Assembly (NCBI RefSeq): GCF_001695835.1
Contig: NZ_MBSO01000067.1
Location: 62,001 to 126,000 of the forward strand
Direction: 5' to 3'
Length of the DNA: 64,000 nt
DNA from: Ensifer sp. LC11
GTDB lineage: Bacteria > Pseudomonadota > Alphaproteobacteria > Rhizobiales > Rhizobiaceae
Position 1 is the first letter of the stretch, and each line of letters starts with the position of its first letter. The translations under genes and the position numbers were made by a program. Shown piece after piece: positions 9,921 through 18,764 of the stretch. Below the pieces are notes generated by a model that was not told the origin of the DNA, ran no database searches, and saw only the letters and a program-made list of their open reading frames with translations.

Positions 9921-10835
9921 ATGTCTTATCTGGACAATGTACGCGTCTTCGTGCGCGTCGTAGAGCTTGGAACCCTGTCGGCGGCCGGTCGCGACCAGCG
10001 CGTGACGCCGGCGGTTGCAAGCAATAGAATCAAAGAGTTGGAACGCCATATGGGCGTTCGCCTGTTCAATCGGACGACGCGCAAGCTGACCCCGACGGAG
10101 CATGGCCGCGTCTTTTACGATGGCGCCGTGAAGATCCTCGAAGCGGTCAACGAAGCGGAAAATGCAATCGCCGATCTCTCGCGCAACCCGAAGGGCGCCT
10201 TGAAGATTACTGCTCCCTTGGGGATAGGTCGGCGACTGATCGCATCAGGCATTCCTGAGTTTCACGACAAGTATCCCGATATCGAAGTGCGCCTTCGCCT
10301 GTCGGATCACAACGTCGATATCCTCTCCGAGGGCGTCGACGTCGCCTTCAAGCTCGGCATCCTCGAAGATTCGAACCTGCGCATGCGCGGCATCATGAAT
10401 TGCGAGCGGGTGATCTGCGGTGCGCCCGCCTATTTCGAGAAACGCGGCGTGCCGCAAACGCCGGATGCGCTGATTGCCGACAAACACGACTGTCTGCTGC
10501 TGCGCTATCCCGGTTCGAAGGAATACTTCTGGACGCTCCAGACGATGGAAGGCGTGCGCAAGCTTGAGGTGACCGGCCCTTACGACTCTGATGACGGCGA
10601 CGTGCTCACCCAATGGGCGCTCGACGGCCGCGGCATCATCAACAAGCCGCTGTTCGAGGTGAAGGCCCACATCAATGCCGGTGCGCTGGTGCCAATCCTC
10701 TCCGACACGCCGCCGCTTAGTGTGCAACTCGCGGCGATCTATCCCCACAAACGTTTCCAGGACCCGAAAGTCAGGCTGATGATCGACTACATGGCTGAGC
10801 GCTGTCAGCGGCTGATCAACGGTATGCTGGCCTAA
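9921..10835 (+). CDS. LysR-family transcriptional regulator
   Basis: A 304-residue LTTR with a winged HTH in residues 1-60 (LSAAGRDQRVTPAVASNRIKEL) followed by a two-lobed effector domain. The N-terminal and effector regions look like the CrgA/YhjC-like group. The ATG at 9921 has a GGAGG-type site just upstream. It is divergent from puuD-guaD across 147 bp, so control of that pair is the likely role, with a purine intermediate as possible effector. The sequence does not show the ligand. Confidence 0.85.
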   Translation: MSYLDNVRVFVRVVELGTLSAAGRDQRVTPAVASNRIKELERHMGVRLFNRTTRKLTPTEHGRVFYDGAVKILEAVNEAENAIADLSRNPKGALKITAPLGIGRRLIASGIPEFHDKYPDIEVRLRLSDHNVDILSEGVDVAFKLGILEDSNLRMRGIMNCERVICGAPAYFEKRGVPQTPDALIADKHDCLLLRYPGSKEYFWTLQTMEGVRKLEVTGPYDSDDGDVLTQWALDGRGIINKPLFEVKAHINAGALVPILSDTPPLSVQLAAIYPHKRFQDPKVRLMIDYMAERCQRLINGMLA

Positions 10836-10967
10836 CCTCCGCAAAGGCGTGGTCAGGCGGCCAACGCAATGAGGCCCGACGAGGGCGCCCTCGCCGGGGC
10901 GTCATGCGCTCTGTCCCAAGAAGCGAGGCACCTCTTTCCGCAACGGCTTCGATTGCGGGAAGAAAGA

Positions 10968-11000
10968 CGGAGGGCGCATTGCCGAGGCGCCGGCCCTCCG
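10968..11000 (-). terminator. Terminator downstream of the Gly-Asp repeat protein gene
   Basis: An 8-bp perfect stem (CGGAGGGC / GCCCTCCG) with a 17-base loop is followed on the minus strand by GTCTTTCTT. It starts 13 bp past the stop of the repeat-protein gene and fits a rho-independent terminator. A separate short palindrome (CGAGGGCGCCCTCG) lies closer to the LysR gene. Confidence 0.6.
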
Positions 11001-11013
11001 CAACAACGAAGTA

Positions 11014-11388
11014 TCAGCGGTTCACGTCGCTGTGCTTCGATTTGCCGGGAACGCCGTCACCGCCGCCGTTACCGAAGCCGTTGTTGGCATGCTTGGTCTT
11101 GCCGCCGCCGTCGCCATCACCGTCACCATCGCCATCACCATCGCCGTCGCCGTCACCATCGCCGTCGCCATCACCATCGCCGTCGCCGTCACCATCGCCA
11201 CCACCATCGCCGTCACCATCGCCGCCGCCATCACCGCCGCCGTCACCATCGCCGTCGCCGCCAGTACCACTTTCACCACTGGTGGTCCCCTCGTCGGCGT
11301 GCGCAATGCCGATCATGATCGGCGCGCTATAGTGCGTCACCACCGCAAATGCCGTGGACAAAAGCAGAGCACGTGTCAATTTCTTCAT
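11014..11388 (-). CDS. Secreted Gly-Asp repeat protein, function unknown
   Basis: A 124-residue protein with a signal peptide (MKKLTRALLLSTAF..., probable cleavage after AHA at residue 31), then from about residue 43 to 98 an almost uninterrupted run of Gly-Asp dipeptides broken by occasional GGG. It ends in a short basic tail (KTKHANNGF... GKSKHSDVNR). The ATG at 11388 has a GGGAG site. No known family was recognised. The dense, regularly spaced aspartates suggest binding of calcium or another cation outside the cytoplasm, but that is inference. It is a stand-alone gene with its own terminator. Confidence 0.7.
   Translation of the reverse strand: MKKLTRALLLSTAFAVVTHYSAPIMIGIAHADEGTTSGESGTGGDGDGDGGGDGGGDGDGDGGGDGDGDGDGDGDGDGDGDGDGDGDGDGDGDGGGKTKHANNGFGNGGGDGVPGKSKHSDVNR
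11101..11262 (-). repeat. Trinucleotide-phased GGN-GAY coding repeat
   Basis: About 160 bp of tandem six-base units of the form GGN GAY (minus strand) encode the Gly-Asp array. The synonymous third positions vary (GGC/GGT, GAT/GAC), so the array is older than a fresh slippage expansion and its protein sequence appears to be kept by selection. Length change in steps of six bases would keep the frame. Confidence 0.8.
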
Positions 11389-11616
11389 CGTCGTCTCCCG
11401 ATCTGATGCGCCCTGTCTCCGTGCAGTTGCGTAAAACGCGACTTGTCTGAAAAGCACTAAAGAAAATCCGGGACGCGTTACTCCCTTAAAGGTCGACCTC
11501 AGCGCCAACCTTATTTTAGAAACCAATGATAATAGGCAGATCCAGTGGCAATCGGTAAGCGACACATTTGTGGTATGCGTTTAAGGCGGGCGGATCATGC
11601 AACCAATCCATTTGGG

Positions 11617-12591
11617 TTATGGCTCATGCGGCTCGGCCGTCAGACTATTTAACGAGGGAGGCTGATAGCCCTTCGTTCTCTCAATCCCGCCAAGACCGCC
11701 GATCCGCTCGACCAGGAAATCAACCAACAGGCGAACACGGGCAATGCCGGCGCGCTCGGGCACGATTAACAGGCTAAGCGGGACCGAAGGCAGCGAATAG
11801 TCCTGAAGCAACGGCACAAGCCGGCCGCTCGCCAGAAGATCGTCCACCAGCCACTGGTGTGCCGGTGCAATGCCGCGGCCGGCGACAAGCGCTTCGCGGA
11901 CGGCGAGCCCGTGATCGACTCGAAAGCGCCCGCCGAAGGGCACGACATGATGCCGTCCGTCCGGTCCCTTCAGGGTAAGCTTGTCGCTCCCTGCCACATT
12001 CGACATGCGGATCCCCTCATGGGCGGTAAGGTCAGTTGGGGAGCCGGGAACCCCACGCGCGGCCAGATAGCCCGGCGCCGCCACGAGCAAGCGCCGGCTT
12101 TCGCCAAGTGGCCGCAGCTTCATCGAGCTGTCGGTGAGCGGCCCGAGACGCAGCGCGATATCGATCCCTTCCCGCACCAGATCGATACGCTCATCGGTCA
12201 GGCTAAGATCGATGCCGATATCAGGATACTTGTCCTGAAAGGCGAAGATCAGCCGGCTGACGTGTAACACTCCGAAGGCAGACGTGCAGGATACGCGAAT
12301 GGTGCCGGCGGCAGTGCCGCGTGTGCCGCGTGCCTCGTCGCCCGCCTGTTCGACCAGCCGCAGGATCTGGATGCTGTTGGCATAATAGCGGCTGCCCTCA
12401 TCGGTCAGCGTGACGCGCCGGGTGGTGCGGCTGAGCAACGGCACGCCAACGGCTTCCTCCAGTTCCCGCAACTGCCGGGTAACAGTGGATTGGCCGATGC
12501 CGAGCTCGCGCGCGACAGCCGAAAGGCTACCGCGCTCGGCAACGCGTGTGAACGTGCGCATGCGCTCAAGCGTGACGTCCGATTTATCCAT
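11617..12591 (-). CDS. LysR-family transcriptional regulator
   Basis: A 324-residue LTTR. The HTH spans about residues 8-65 (GSLSAVARELGIGQSTVTRQLRELE), followed by the LysR substrate-binding domain. The C terminus is about 20 residues longer than usual. It is divergent from the quinone reductase gene with 95 bp between the starts, where a dyad CCTATGC-N16-GCATAGG is found. Such LysR/flavodoxin-fold reductase pairs commonly respond to quinones or electrophiles, and that role is inferred from arrangement. Confidence 0.85.
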   Translation of the reverse strand: MDKSDVTLERMRTFTRVAERGSLSAVARELGIGQSTVTRQLRELEEAVGVPLLSRTTRRVTLTDEGSRYYANSIQILRLVEQAGDEARGTRGTAAGTIRVSCTSAFGVLHVSRLIFAFQDKYPDIGIDLSLTDERIDLVREGIDIALRLGPLTDSSMKLRPLGESRRLLVAAPGYLAARGVPGSPTDLTAHEGIRMSNVAGSDKLTLKGPDGRHHVVPFGGRFRVDHGLAVREALVAGRGIAPAHQWLVDDLLASGRLVPLLQDYSLPSVPLSLLIVPERAGIARVRLLVDFLVERIGGLGGIERTKGYQPPSLNSLTAEPHEP

Positions 12592-12604
12592 TTTTTAGCA
12601 GAAT

Positions 12605-12634
12605 CCTATGCATTTCTGATATCTACCGCATAGG
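12605..12634. promoter_or_regulatory. Candidate LysR dyad between the regulator and the quinone reductase
   Basis: Perfect 7-bp arms CCTATGC and GCATAGG are separated by 16 bp in the 95-bp divergent region. The spacing is wider than a single T-N11-A box, so it could be two half sites or an overlapping regulator/activator arrangement. Support is from symmetry and position only. Confidence 0.45.
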
Positions 12635-12686
12635 CTTGTTGGGGTCTACTTGGAGTCTCAGTTGATGACACCAGGGAACACCGACC

Positions 12687-13478
12687 GTGAAAGTACTGCT
12701 TGTTTATGCTCACCCCGAACCCCGCTCGCTTAACGGCGCTCTGCGCGATGTCACCATCAAGGCGCTTGAGGCAGAGGGCCACGATGTGCGCGTTACCGAC
12801 CTTTACGCCGAGGGATGGAAGTCGGAAATCGACCGGGCGGACTTCCCCGCCCTGGCCTCGGATACCCGGTTCAAGCCAAGCCGCGCCTCGAAGGATGCCT
12901 TTGCGACCGACACCCTGACCGCCGACGTCAAAGCCGAGCAGGAAAAGCTGCTTTGGGCCGATGCACTGATCCTGCAGTTTCCACTGTGGTGGTATTCGAT
13001 GCCGGCGATCCTCAAAGGCTGGGTCGATCGCGTCTATGCCTATGGTTTCGCCTACGGCGTCGGCGAACACAGCGACAAGTATTGGGGCAAGCGCTTCGGC
13101 GAAGGCACGCTTGCAGGAAAGCGCGCCATGCTTGTGGTGACGACGGGCGGTTGGGAGGAGCACTATTCGTCGCGTGGGGTCAACGGGCCGATCGACGACC
13201 TGTTGTTCCCGATCAATCACGGCGTGCTCTATTATCCCGGCTACGACGTGCTTCCGCCTTTCGTCGCCTATCGCGTCGATGGCCTCGGCGAGGCCGGTTT
13301 CGAAGCAACCGCCGAGCGGCTCAGGGAAAGAATGCGCGCGCTTGCGACCACGACGCCCATTCCCTATCGCCGGCAGAATGGCGGCGACTACCTGATCCCC
13401 ACCCTTGAATTGCGCCCGGATCTCGAGACCGCAGACGCACGCGGCTTTGCGCTTCACCTGAACGGCGCGACGCAATAG
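12687..13478 (+). CDS. NAD(P)H:quinone oxidoreductase (flavodoxin-fold)
   Basis: A 263-residue member of the NQO1/MdaB/KefF flavodoxin-fold family, which uses FAD or FMN and NAD(P)H to reduce quinones by two electrons. Visible are the N-terminal strand and phosphate loop (VYAHPEPRSLNGAL), the LILQFPLWWYSMPAILKGWVDRV flavin-binding region and a GWEEHYSSRG loop near residue 155. The start is the GTG at 12687 with CAGGGA upstream. The single gene diverges from a LysR regulator that probably induces it under quinone or oxidative stress. Confidence 0.83.
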   Translation: MKVLLVYAHPEPRSLNGALRDVTIKALEAEGHDVRVTDLYAEGWKSEIDRADFPALASDTRFKPSRASKDAFATDTLTADVKAEQEKLLWADALILQFPLWWYSMPAILKGWVDRVYAYGFAYGVGEHSDKYWGKRFGEGTLAGKRAMLVVTTGGWEEHYSSRGVNGPIDDLLFPINHGVLYYPGYDVLPPFVAYRVDGLGEAGFEATAERLRERMRALATTTPIPYRRQNGGDYLIPTLELRPDLETADARGFALHLNGATQ

Positions 13479-13497
13479 GGCGACGGCGCCTTAACCG

Positions 13498-14367
13498 CTA
13501 GCGCGCAAGCTTGGCAACAGCAGGCCGGCGCACGGTATCGGATTGTGCCGGTTGACGGAAATTCAGCGCCGCCGCCATGACTTCGGCGGCGGCAAGTGCT
13601 GCAATGACCGCCGGCCGCTTGTCCTTCACGGTCGTGCCGCCGATTGGGCAGATGAGCCGGTCGAAGAGCTCCGGTCGGCCGATCTCGCGCGACAGCCAGT
13701 TCTTGAAGGTGGCACGTTTCGTCTTCGAGCCAATCATGCCGACATAGGAAGCGTCATCACGGAGAAGCGCCTCTGCCGCAATTAAAAAGTCGAGCGCATG
13801 GTCGTGCGTCAGGATGACGAAGGCACTGCCGGGAGGCGCGTCGCGAACGACCGCTTCCGGCATCGCCGTCAGGCAGGTCTCGATGCCGGGAATGTCGGCA
13901 ACGGCGGAAAGCTCGTTTTCGCGGGTATCGACCAGCACGGTGCGCACCGGCACCAGCGACAAGGCCATGGCGAGCGCATCGCCGACATGGCCGGCACCGA
14001 AGACATAAACATGTGGCCGGCTGGCGATTTCCAGGTCGCTGCGTTCAATCAGCATAGCGGCTTTCTCCCGATCGATGCGTGTGAAGGCGAGCGCCACGCG
14101 CCCGCCGCAACACTGGCCGATCTCAGGCCCGAGCGGGATCGTCATTGCCTCCAGCGCGTCGCCGCGCTTCAGCGCCCGCCGGCCATGGTCGATCGCCATG
14201 TATTCGAGTTGCCCACCACCGATCGTACCGAACAGGCTATCGGTCGCGACGAGCATCCAGGCATCGGTGTCGCGCGGCGTAGAGCCGGCCGCACCCGTCA
14301 CTTCCACGAGCACGCAATCCGGCTCGCGTCGGAGAAAGTCCCTGATATCCTCGCGGCTCGTTACCAT
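13498..14367 (-). CDS. xdhC: Xanthine dehydrogenase accessory protein XdhC
   Basis: A 289-residue XdhC/CoxI-family protein. It binds molybdenum cofactor, promotes its sulfuration and delivers it to XdhB. The N-terminal XdhC domain includes GTIGGGQLEY and GQCCGGR (84-90), and the C-terminal Rossmann domain includes VFGAGHVGDAL (GAGHVG at 124-129). It is the last gene of uraH-xdhA-xdhB-xdhC, 17 bp after xdhB. The order matches the known xdhABC arrangement. Confidence 0.93.
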   Translation of the reverse strand: MVTSREDIRDFLRREPDCVLVEVTGAAGSTPRDTDAWMLVATDSLFGTIGGGQLEYMAIDHGRRALKRGDALEAMTIPLGPEIGQCCGGRVALAFTRIDREKAAMLIERSDLEIASRPHVYVFGAGHVGDALAMALSLVPVRTVLVDTRENELSAVADIPGIETCLTAMPEAVVRDAPPGSAFVILTHDHALDFLIAAEALLRDDASYVGMIGSKTKRATFKNWLSREIGRPELFDRLICPIGGTTVKDKRPAVIAALAAAEVMAAALNFRQPAQSDTVRRPAVAKLAR

Positions 14368-14384
14368 GACCGATCAGCCCTTCC

Positions 14385-16724
14385 TCACCCTTTCTGCCGT
14401 GCAGCCGCCCTGAGCCGCTCGATCGCCATCAGCACCCGTTCCGGCGTTGCCGGTGCATCGAGGCGCGGTGCTATACGATACTCCGCAACGCTCGCCGCCG
14501 CCATGGATAGCGCCTCAAGAACCGAAATGCCGAGCATGAACGGCGGTTCGCCCACCGCCTTGGAACGCCGGATGGTTTCCTCGCGGTTGACCGACCATTC
14601 GGCAAGGCGGGTGTTGAAGACGCGCGGCCGATCCGACGCGAGCGGGATCTTGTAGGTCGAGGGCGCGTGCGTGCGCAGCCGGCCCTTCGCGTCCCACCAG
14701 AGTTCCTCCGTCGTCAGCCAGCCCATGCCCTGAACGAAAGCACCTTCCACCTGACCGAGGTCGAGCGCCGGGTTCAACGAGCGGCCGACATCGTGCAGGA
14801 TGTCGGTGCGATCGACCTGGTACTCGCCGGTCAGCGTATCAACGCTGACTTCGGAGCACGAGGCGCCATAGGCATAGTAGAAAAAGGGACGGCCGCGACC
14901 TTCTGCGCGGTTCCAGTGGATCTTCGGCGTCTTGTAGAACCCGGCCGCCGAAAGCTGGATGCGGGCGCCATAGGCGATCTTGATGAACTCGTTGAAGCTC
15001 AAACGTTCGGCACCGATCCGCACGGTGTTCGGCTCGAACGCAACGTCAGCCTCGGCAACGTTCCACCGCTCGGCGGCAAAGCGCACGAGCCGCGCCTTGA
15101 TCTGCTGGGCGGCGTTGGCGGCCGCCATGCCGTTGAGGTCCGAGCCGGACGAGGCTGCGGTCGCCGAGGTGTTCGGCACCTTGCCGGTCGTCGTCGCCGT
15201 TACCTTGATCCGGTCGAGATTGACCTGGAACTCGTCGGCCACCACCTGGGCGACCTTGGTATAGAGCCCCTGCCCCATCTCGGTGCCGCCGTGGTTCAGA
15301 TGGATGGAGCCATCCGTATAGACGTGCACCAGGGCGCCCGCCTGGTTGTATTCGGTCTTGGTGAAGGAGATGCCGAACTTCACCGGTGTCAACGCGATGC
15401 CGCGCTTGACCACGTTGTTCTCGCGGTTAAACGCGATCACCGCCTCGCGGCGCTTGGCATAATCCGCCGAGGTTTCCAGTTCCTCGATGATCCGGCCGAT
15501 GATGTTGTCTTCCACGGTCTGGTGATAGGGCGTGAGATTCCGCCCCTCGCCGCCGTAAAAATTCAGCTTGCGGATTTCGAGCGGATCCTTGCCGACCGCA
15601 TAGGCGATCTCCTCGATCATGCGCTCGCCGCCGACCATGCCCTGCGGCCCGCCGAAACCGCGAAACGCGGTGTTGGAGACGGTGTTGGTCTTCAGCGGAC
15701 GCGAGCGCAGGCGCACGTTCGGATAGAAGTAACAATTGTCGGCGTGGAACAGCGCGCGGTCGGTGACCGGGCCGGAAAGGTCGGCCGAATAGCCGCAGCG
15801 TGCCGAAAAGACGGCGTCCACCGCCTCAATGCGCCCCTCGTCGTCGAAGCCGAGCTTGTAGTCGACGTGGAAGTCGTGACGCTTGCCGGTCGCGCTCATG
15901 TCGTCGTCGCGATCGGGCCGGACCTTGACCGGGCAGCGGTATTTCTTGGCGGCAACCGCCGCGACGGCTGCGAAGATGTTCGCCTGCGTTTCCTTGCCGC
16001 CGAAGCCGCCGCCCATGCGGCGCACGTTGACGGTGACCGCATTCGAGGGCACGCCGAGCACGGTCGCGACCATGTGCTGGGTTTCACTCGGATGCTGGGT
16101 CGAGGAATAGACAAGAACTTCATCGTCCTCGCCGGGGATGGCAAACGAGATCTGACCTTCGAGATAGAAGTGGTCCTGGCCGCCGATCCGCATCTCACCC
16201 TGGAGAATGTTCTTCGCCTTGGCAAACCCGGCTTCAATGTCGCCGCGCTCGAGCTTCAGGGGATCGATCACCAGCGGATAATTGGCGGCCGCCGCTTCGA
16301 GCACATCGGTCACATGCGGCAGTTCGCGATACTCGATCTTGACCTTGGCCGCCGCACGCCGGGCCGCCTCACGCGAGGTGGCGATAACCGCGAAGATCGG
16401 CTGGCCGTGGAACTCCACTTTGTCAGTGACGAAGATCGGCTCGTCGTGCTTGTGGGCCGGGCTGATGTCGTTTTCGCCGGGGATGTCGGCCGCGGTCAGG
16501 ACGCCGATAACGCCTTCGCTGCTCGATACGGCCTCGAAGTCGATCGACAGGATCTCGGCATGCGCCCGCTGCGACAGGCCGAGATAGCCATGCAGCGTGC
16601 CTTGGGGTTCCGGAATGTCGTCGATGTATTCAGCGGTTCCCGACACATGCTTGTGGCCGGATTCGTGCCGTTCCTTTTCATGCACGGCGCCGCGGATGCG
16701 GTCGATGGGCTGCATCACGTTCAT
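14385..16724 (-). CDS. xdhB: Xanthine dehydrogenase large (molybdopterin) subunit XdhB
   Basis: A 779-residue molybdenum hydroxylase subunit that oxidises hypoxanthine and xanthine to urate with XdhA. Family motifs include RRMGGGFGGKETQ, FRGFGGPQG, MGQGLYTK and the catalytic Glu in KAVGEPPFMLG (about E726, matching E730 of Rhodobacter XdhB). The frame is open above the chosen start, but the ATG at 16724 has AAGGGAGG upstream and the correct N terminus. It follows xdhA by 11 bp. Confidence 0.96.
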   Translation of the reverse strand: MNVMQPIDRIRGAVHEKERHESGHKHVSGTAEYIDDIPEPQGTLHGYLGLSQRAHAEILSIDFEAVSSSEGVIGVLTAADIPGENDISPAHKHDEPIFVTDKVEFHGQPIFAVIATSREAARRAAAKVKIEYRELPHVTDVLEAAAANYPLVIDPLKLERGDIEAGFAKAKNILQGEMRIGGQDHFYLEGQISFAIPGEDDEVLVYSSTQHPSETQHMVATVLGVPSNAVTVNVRRMGGGFGGKETQANIFAAVAAVAAKKYRCPVKVRPDRDDDMSATGKRHDFHVDYKLGFDDEGRIEAVDAVFSARCGYSADLSGPVTDRALFHADNCYFYPNVRLRSRPLKTNTVSNTAFRGFGGPQGMVGGERMIEEIAYAVGKDPLEIRKLNFYGGEGRNLTPYHQTVEDNIIGRIIEELETSADYAKRREAVIAFNRENNVVKRGIALTPVKFGISFTKTEYNQAGALVHVYTDGSIHLNHGGTEMGQGLYTKVAQVVADEFQVNLDRIKVTATTTGKVPNTSATAASSGSDLNGMAAANAAQQIKARLVRFAAERWNVAEADVAFEPNTVRIGAERLSFNEFIKIAYGARIQLSAAGFYKTPKIHWNRAEGRGRPFFYYAYGASCSEVSVDTLTGEYQVDRTDILHDVGRSLNPALDLGQVEGAFVQGMGWLTTEELWWDAKGRLRTHAPSTYKIPLASDRPRVFNTRLAEWSVNREETIRRSKAVGEPPFMLGISVLEALSMAAASVAEYRIAPRLDAPATPERVLMAIERLRAAARQKG

Positions 16725-16735
16725 GGCTTCCTCCC

Positions 16736-18217
16736 TTAAACCGCGACAGCAATGGTGCGATCGAGGCGGAGCTGGCCGCCACTCGACTGCGTTTCGAGAT
16801 AGAAGCGACGAAGCAGGTTCTTCGCCACCAGCTGGCGATACTCCGCCGAAGCTCGCCAGTCGGTGAGCGGCGTGAAGTCCTGATCGAATGCCGCGACCGC
16901 CCGCTCGATCGTCTCCTCGTTCCACTCGGCCCCTTTAAGCGCCGCCTCGACGTTGGAGGCGCGCTTCGGCGTGCCAGCCATACCGCCGAAGGCGATCACA
17001 GCGTCGGTCACCCGGCCGGCGTCGAAGGCGACATTGAAGCCACCGCAGACGGCGGTGATGTCCTCGTCGAGCCGCTTCGTCACCTTGTAGACGGCAAGGC
17101 GGGCATTGTCGGAGACGAAGGGGATGCGCACGCTTTCCACGAACTCACCGGGCTCGCGGTCCTGCTTGCCATAGGCGATGAAGAAATCCTCGAGCACCAC
17201 CGTGCGCCGGCGCGCGCCCTTGCGCAGCGTGATCGAGGCGCCAAGTGCGATCAGTGCCGGCGGCGTGTCGCCGATCGGCGAGCCATTGGCGATGTTGCCG
17301 CCGACGGTGCCCATGTTGCGGACCTGCTGGCCACCGATGCGGTCCCAGAGTTCCGTCAGTTCCGGGAAATGCTCGACGATGACGGGATAGGCATCGGCAT
17401 AGCTGACGCCGGCTCCAAGAGTGACGCCATCCGCATCGACCGTGATCCGCCGCAGCTCTTCGAGATGGGTCAGGTGAATGACCGGCGAGATGTCGCGCAT
17501 GAACTTCGTCACCCAGAGCCCGACATCGGTCGAGCCGGCGACGATCGTCGCCTTCGGATTGGCTTCGAACACGGCGGCGAAATCGTCGACTGAGCCTGGA
17601 AGAATGAAGCGCTCCGCATCCGAGCCGATCTCGACGCGGCGGCCGTCCTGGAGAGCGACCAGTTCGCCCGCGATCCGGCCGCGCTCCGCGACCAGCGGAT
17701 CCTTGCCGACATCGCCGATCGTCGAGATCGCCTCGGCGGCGCGGATGATCGCGGCATAGCCGGTGCAGCGACAAAGATTGCCCTGCAGCGCCTTCTCGAT
17801 CTCGGCAATCGACGGCTTCGGGTTTTCCATCCAGAGGCCATAGAGCGACATCACGAAGCCCGGGGTGCAGAAACCGCACTGCGAGGCGTGCGTGTCGACC
17901 ATCGCCTGCTGCACCGGGTGCAGCGGACCGGCCGGCTGCGCCAGCGAATCCACCGTCACGATATGACAGCCGTCAAGCGAGCCGACGAAGCGGATACAGG
18001 CGTTGACCGATTCATACTTGAGCTTGCCGTCGACCAACCGGCCGACGAGCACCGTACAGGCTCCACAGTCGCCTTCGGCGCAGCCTTCCTTGGTGCCCTT
18101 CAGATTGCGGTCAATGCGCAGGAAATCGAGCAGGGTCTGGACCGGCGAAACGTCCGAGAGCTCAACCAGGCGATGGTTCAGGATGAAGCGAATGGTATTG
18201 CGGATCTGGATGGTCAT
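16736..18217 (-). CDS. xdhA: Xanthine dehydrogenase small (FeS/FAD) subunit XdhA
   Basis: A 493-residue subunit carrying two [2Fe-2S] clusters and FAD, moving electrons from the Mo centre to NAD+. The plant-type ferredoxin cysteines are C46, C51 and C54 in GCAEGDCGACTV. The second cluster uses CGFCTPG and CRCTGY. The FAD domain (about 200-370) has TIVAGSTDVGLW and GGNIANGSPIGDTPP. The start lies 3 bp past the uraH stop, so the two are tightly coupled. Confidence 0.96.
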   Translation of the reverse strand: MTIQIRNTIRFILNHRLVELSDVSPVQTLLDFLRIDRNLKGTKEGCAEGDCGACTVLVGRLVDGKLKYESVNACIRFVGSLDGCHIVTVDSLAQPAGPLHPVQQAMVDTHASQCGFCTPGFVMSLYGLWMENPKPSIAEIEKALQGNLCRCTGYAAIIRAAEAISTIGDVGKDPLVAERGRIAGELVALQDGRRVEIGSDAERFILPGSVDDFAAVFEANPKATIVAGSTDVGLWVTKFMRDISPVIHLTHLEELRRITVDADGVTLGAGVSYADAYPVIVEHFPELTELWDRIGGQQVRNMGTVGGNIANGSPIGDTPPALIALGASITLRKGARRRTVVLEDFFIAYGKQDREPGEFVESVRIPFVSDNARLAVYKVTKRLDEDITAVCGGFNVAFDAGRVTDAVIAFGGMAGTPKRASNVEAALKGAEWNEETIERAVAAFDQDFTPLTDWRASAEYRQLVAKNLLRRFYLETQSSGGQLRLDRTIAVAV

Positions 18218-18220
18218 TGC

Positions 18221-18592
18221 TCAGCTCCCGCGGTAGGTGGAATAGCCATAGGGCGAGAGAAGCAGCGGCACGTGATAGTGCGCGCCCTGGTTATCGATGC
18301 CGAAGCGGATCGGGATGACGTCGAGGAACGGGTTCTCACCGCGCTTGGCCGCGCCGCCGAGATAGTCGCCGGCATGGAACTGCAGCTCATAGGTGCCGGT
18401 CTGCATGCGCTCGCCGCTCAATAGTGGCTCGTCGCAGCGGCCGTCGTCGTTGGTCCTGACGGATTTGATATGCGTCTGGCGATCGCCATCGACCCGGAAG
18501 AGTTCGATGCGCAGCCCCTCGGCCGGCTTGCCGCTTGCCGTATCCAGCACGTGCGTCGTCAGGCGACCGGCGTTTCCACCATGAGATTGCAT
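18221..18592 (-). CDS. uraH: 5-hydroxyisourate hydrolase (transthyretin-like)
   Basis: A 123-residue transthyretin-related protein that hydrolyses 5-hydroxyisourate, the PuuD product, to OHCU. Catalytic features are the N-terminal LTTHVLDT histidine, the [17 protein letters not shown] segment and the hallmark C-terminal YRGS. A GTG three codons earlier (18601) is possible, but the GGGAGGAG site is better spaced for the ATG at 18592. It is first in the uraH-xdhABC operon and diverges from puuE. Confidence 0.95.
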   Translation of the reverse strand: MQSHGGNAGRLTTHVLDTASGKPAEGLRIELFRVDGDRQTHIKSVRTNDDGRCDEPLLSGERMQTGTYELQFHAGDYLGGAAKRGENPFLDVIPIRFGIDNQGAHYHVPLLLSPYGYSTYRGS

Positions 18593-18674
18593 TCTTTTCA
18601 CTCCTCCCGAAGTCAGCTTTCCACCTCGCAGTATTCCGGCAAAAGCGCTTGCCGGGTAGCGAGCGGATCATTCG

Positions 18675-18693
18675 AGACTTTCAAAATTTTTGG
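18675..18693 (-). promoter_or_regulatory. Candidate purine-regulon element in the uraH/puuE divergent promoter
   Basis: Minus-strand reading CCAAAAATTTTGAAAGTC. It differs by one substitution and one gap from the copy at 26090-26107 (CCGAAAAATTTGAAAGTC) ahead of the purine permease. It lies 83 bp upstream of uraH and 72 bp upstream of the puuE start, so one site could serve both transcripts. Confidence 0.5.
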
Positions 18694-18764
18694 GGGGAAT
18701 GGCTCGAAGCAAATGCCGGTAGAAATTGGATGCAGAGACGAAAATGTCTGGAGGAGCTGCTTTG

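Noticed and set aside
11101-11262. Tandem repeat array that at first sight could be a CRISPR or a noncoding satellite
   Set aside because: The unit is six bases in phase with codons and there are no spacers; it is a coding repeat.
10869-11406. Plus-strand open frames made of Ser-Pro, His-Arg or Ala-Val-Thr repeats
   Set aside because: They are translations of the Gly-Asp repeat in other frames; only the minus frame has a signal peptide, ribosome site and terminator.
14667-16739. A 690-codon open frame antisense to xdhB
   Set aside because: The opposite strand encodes xdhB with all family motifs; the antisense product is Arg/Gly/Asp-biased with no recognisable domain.
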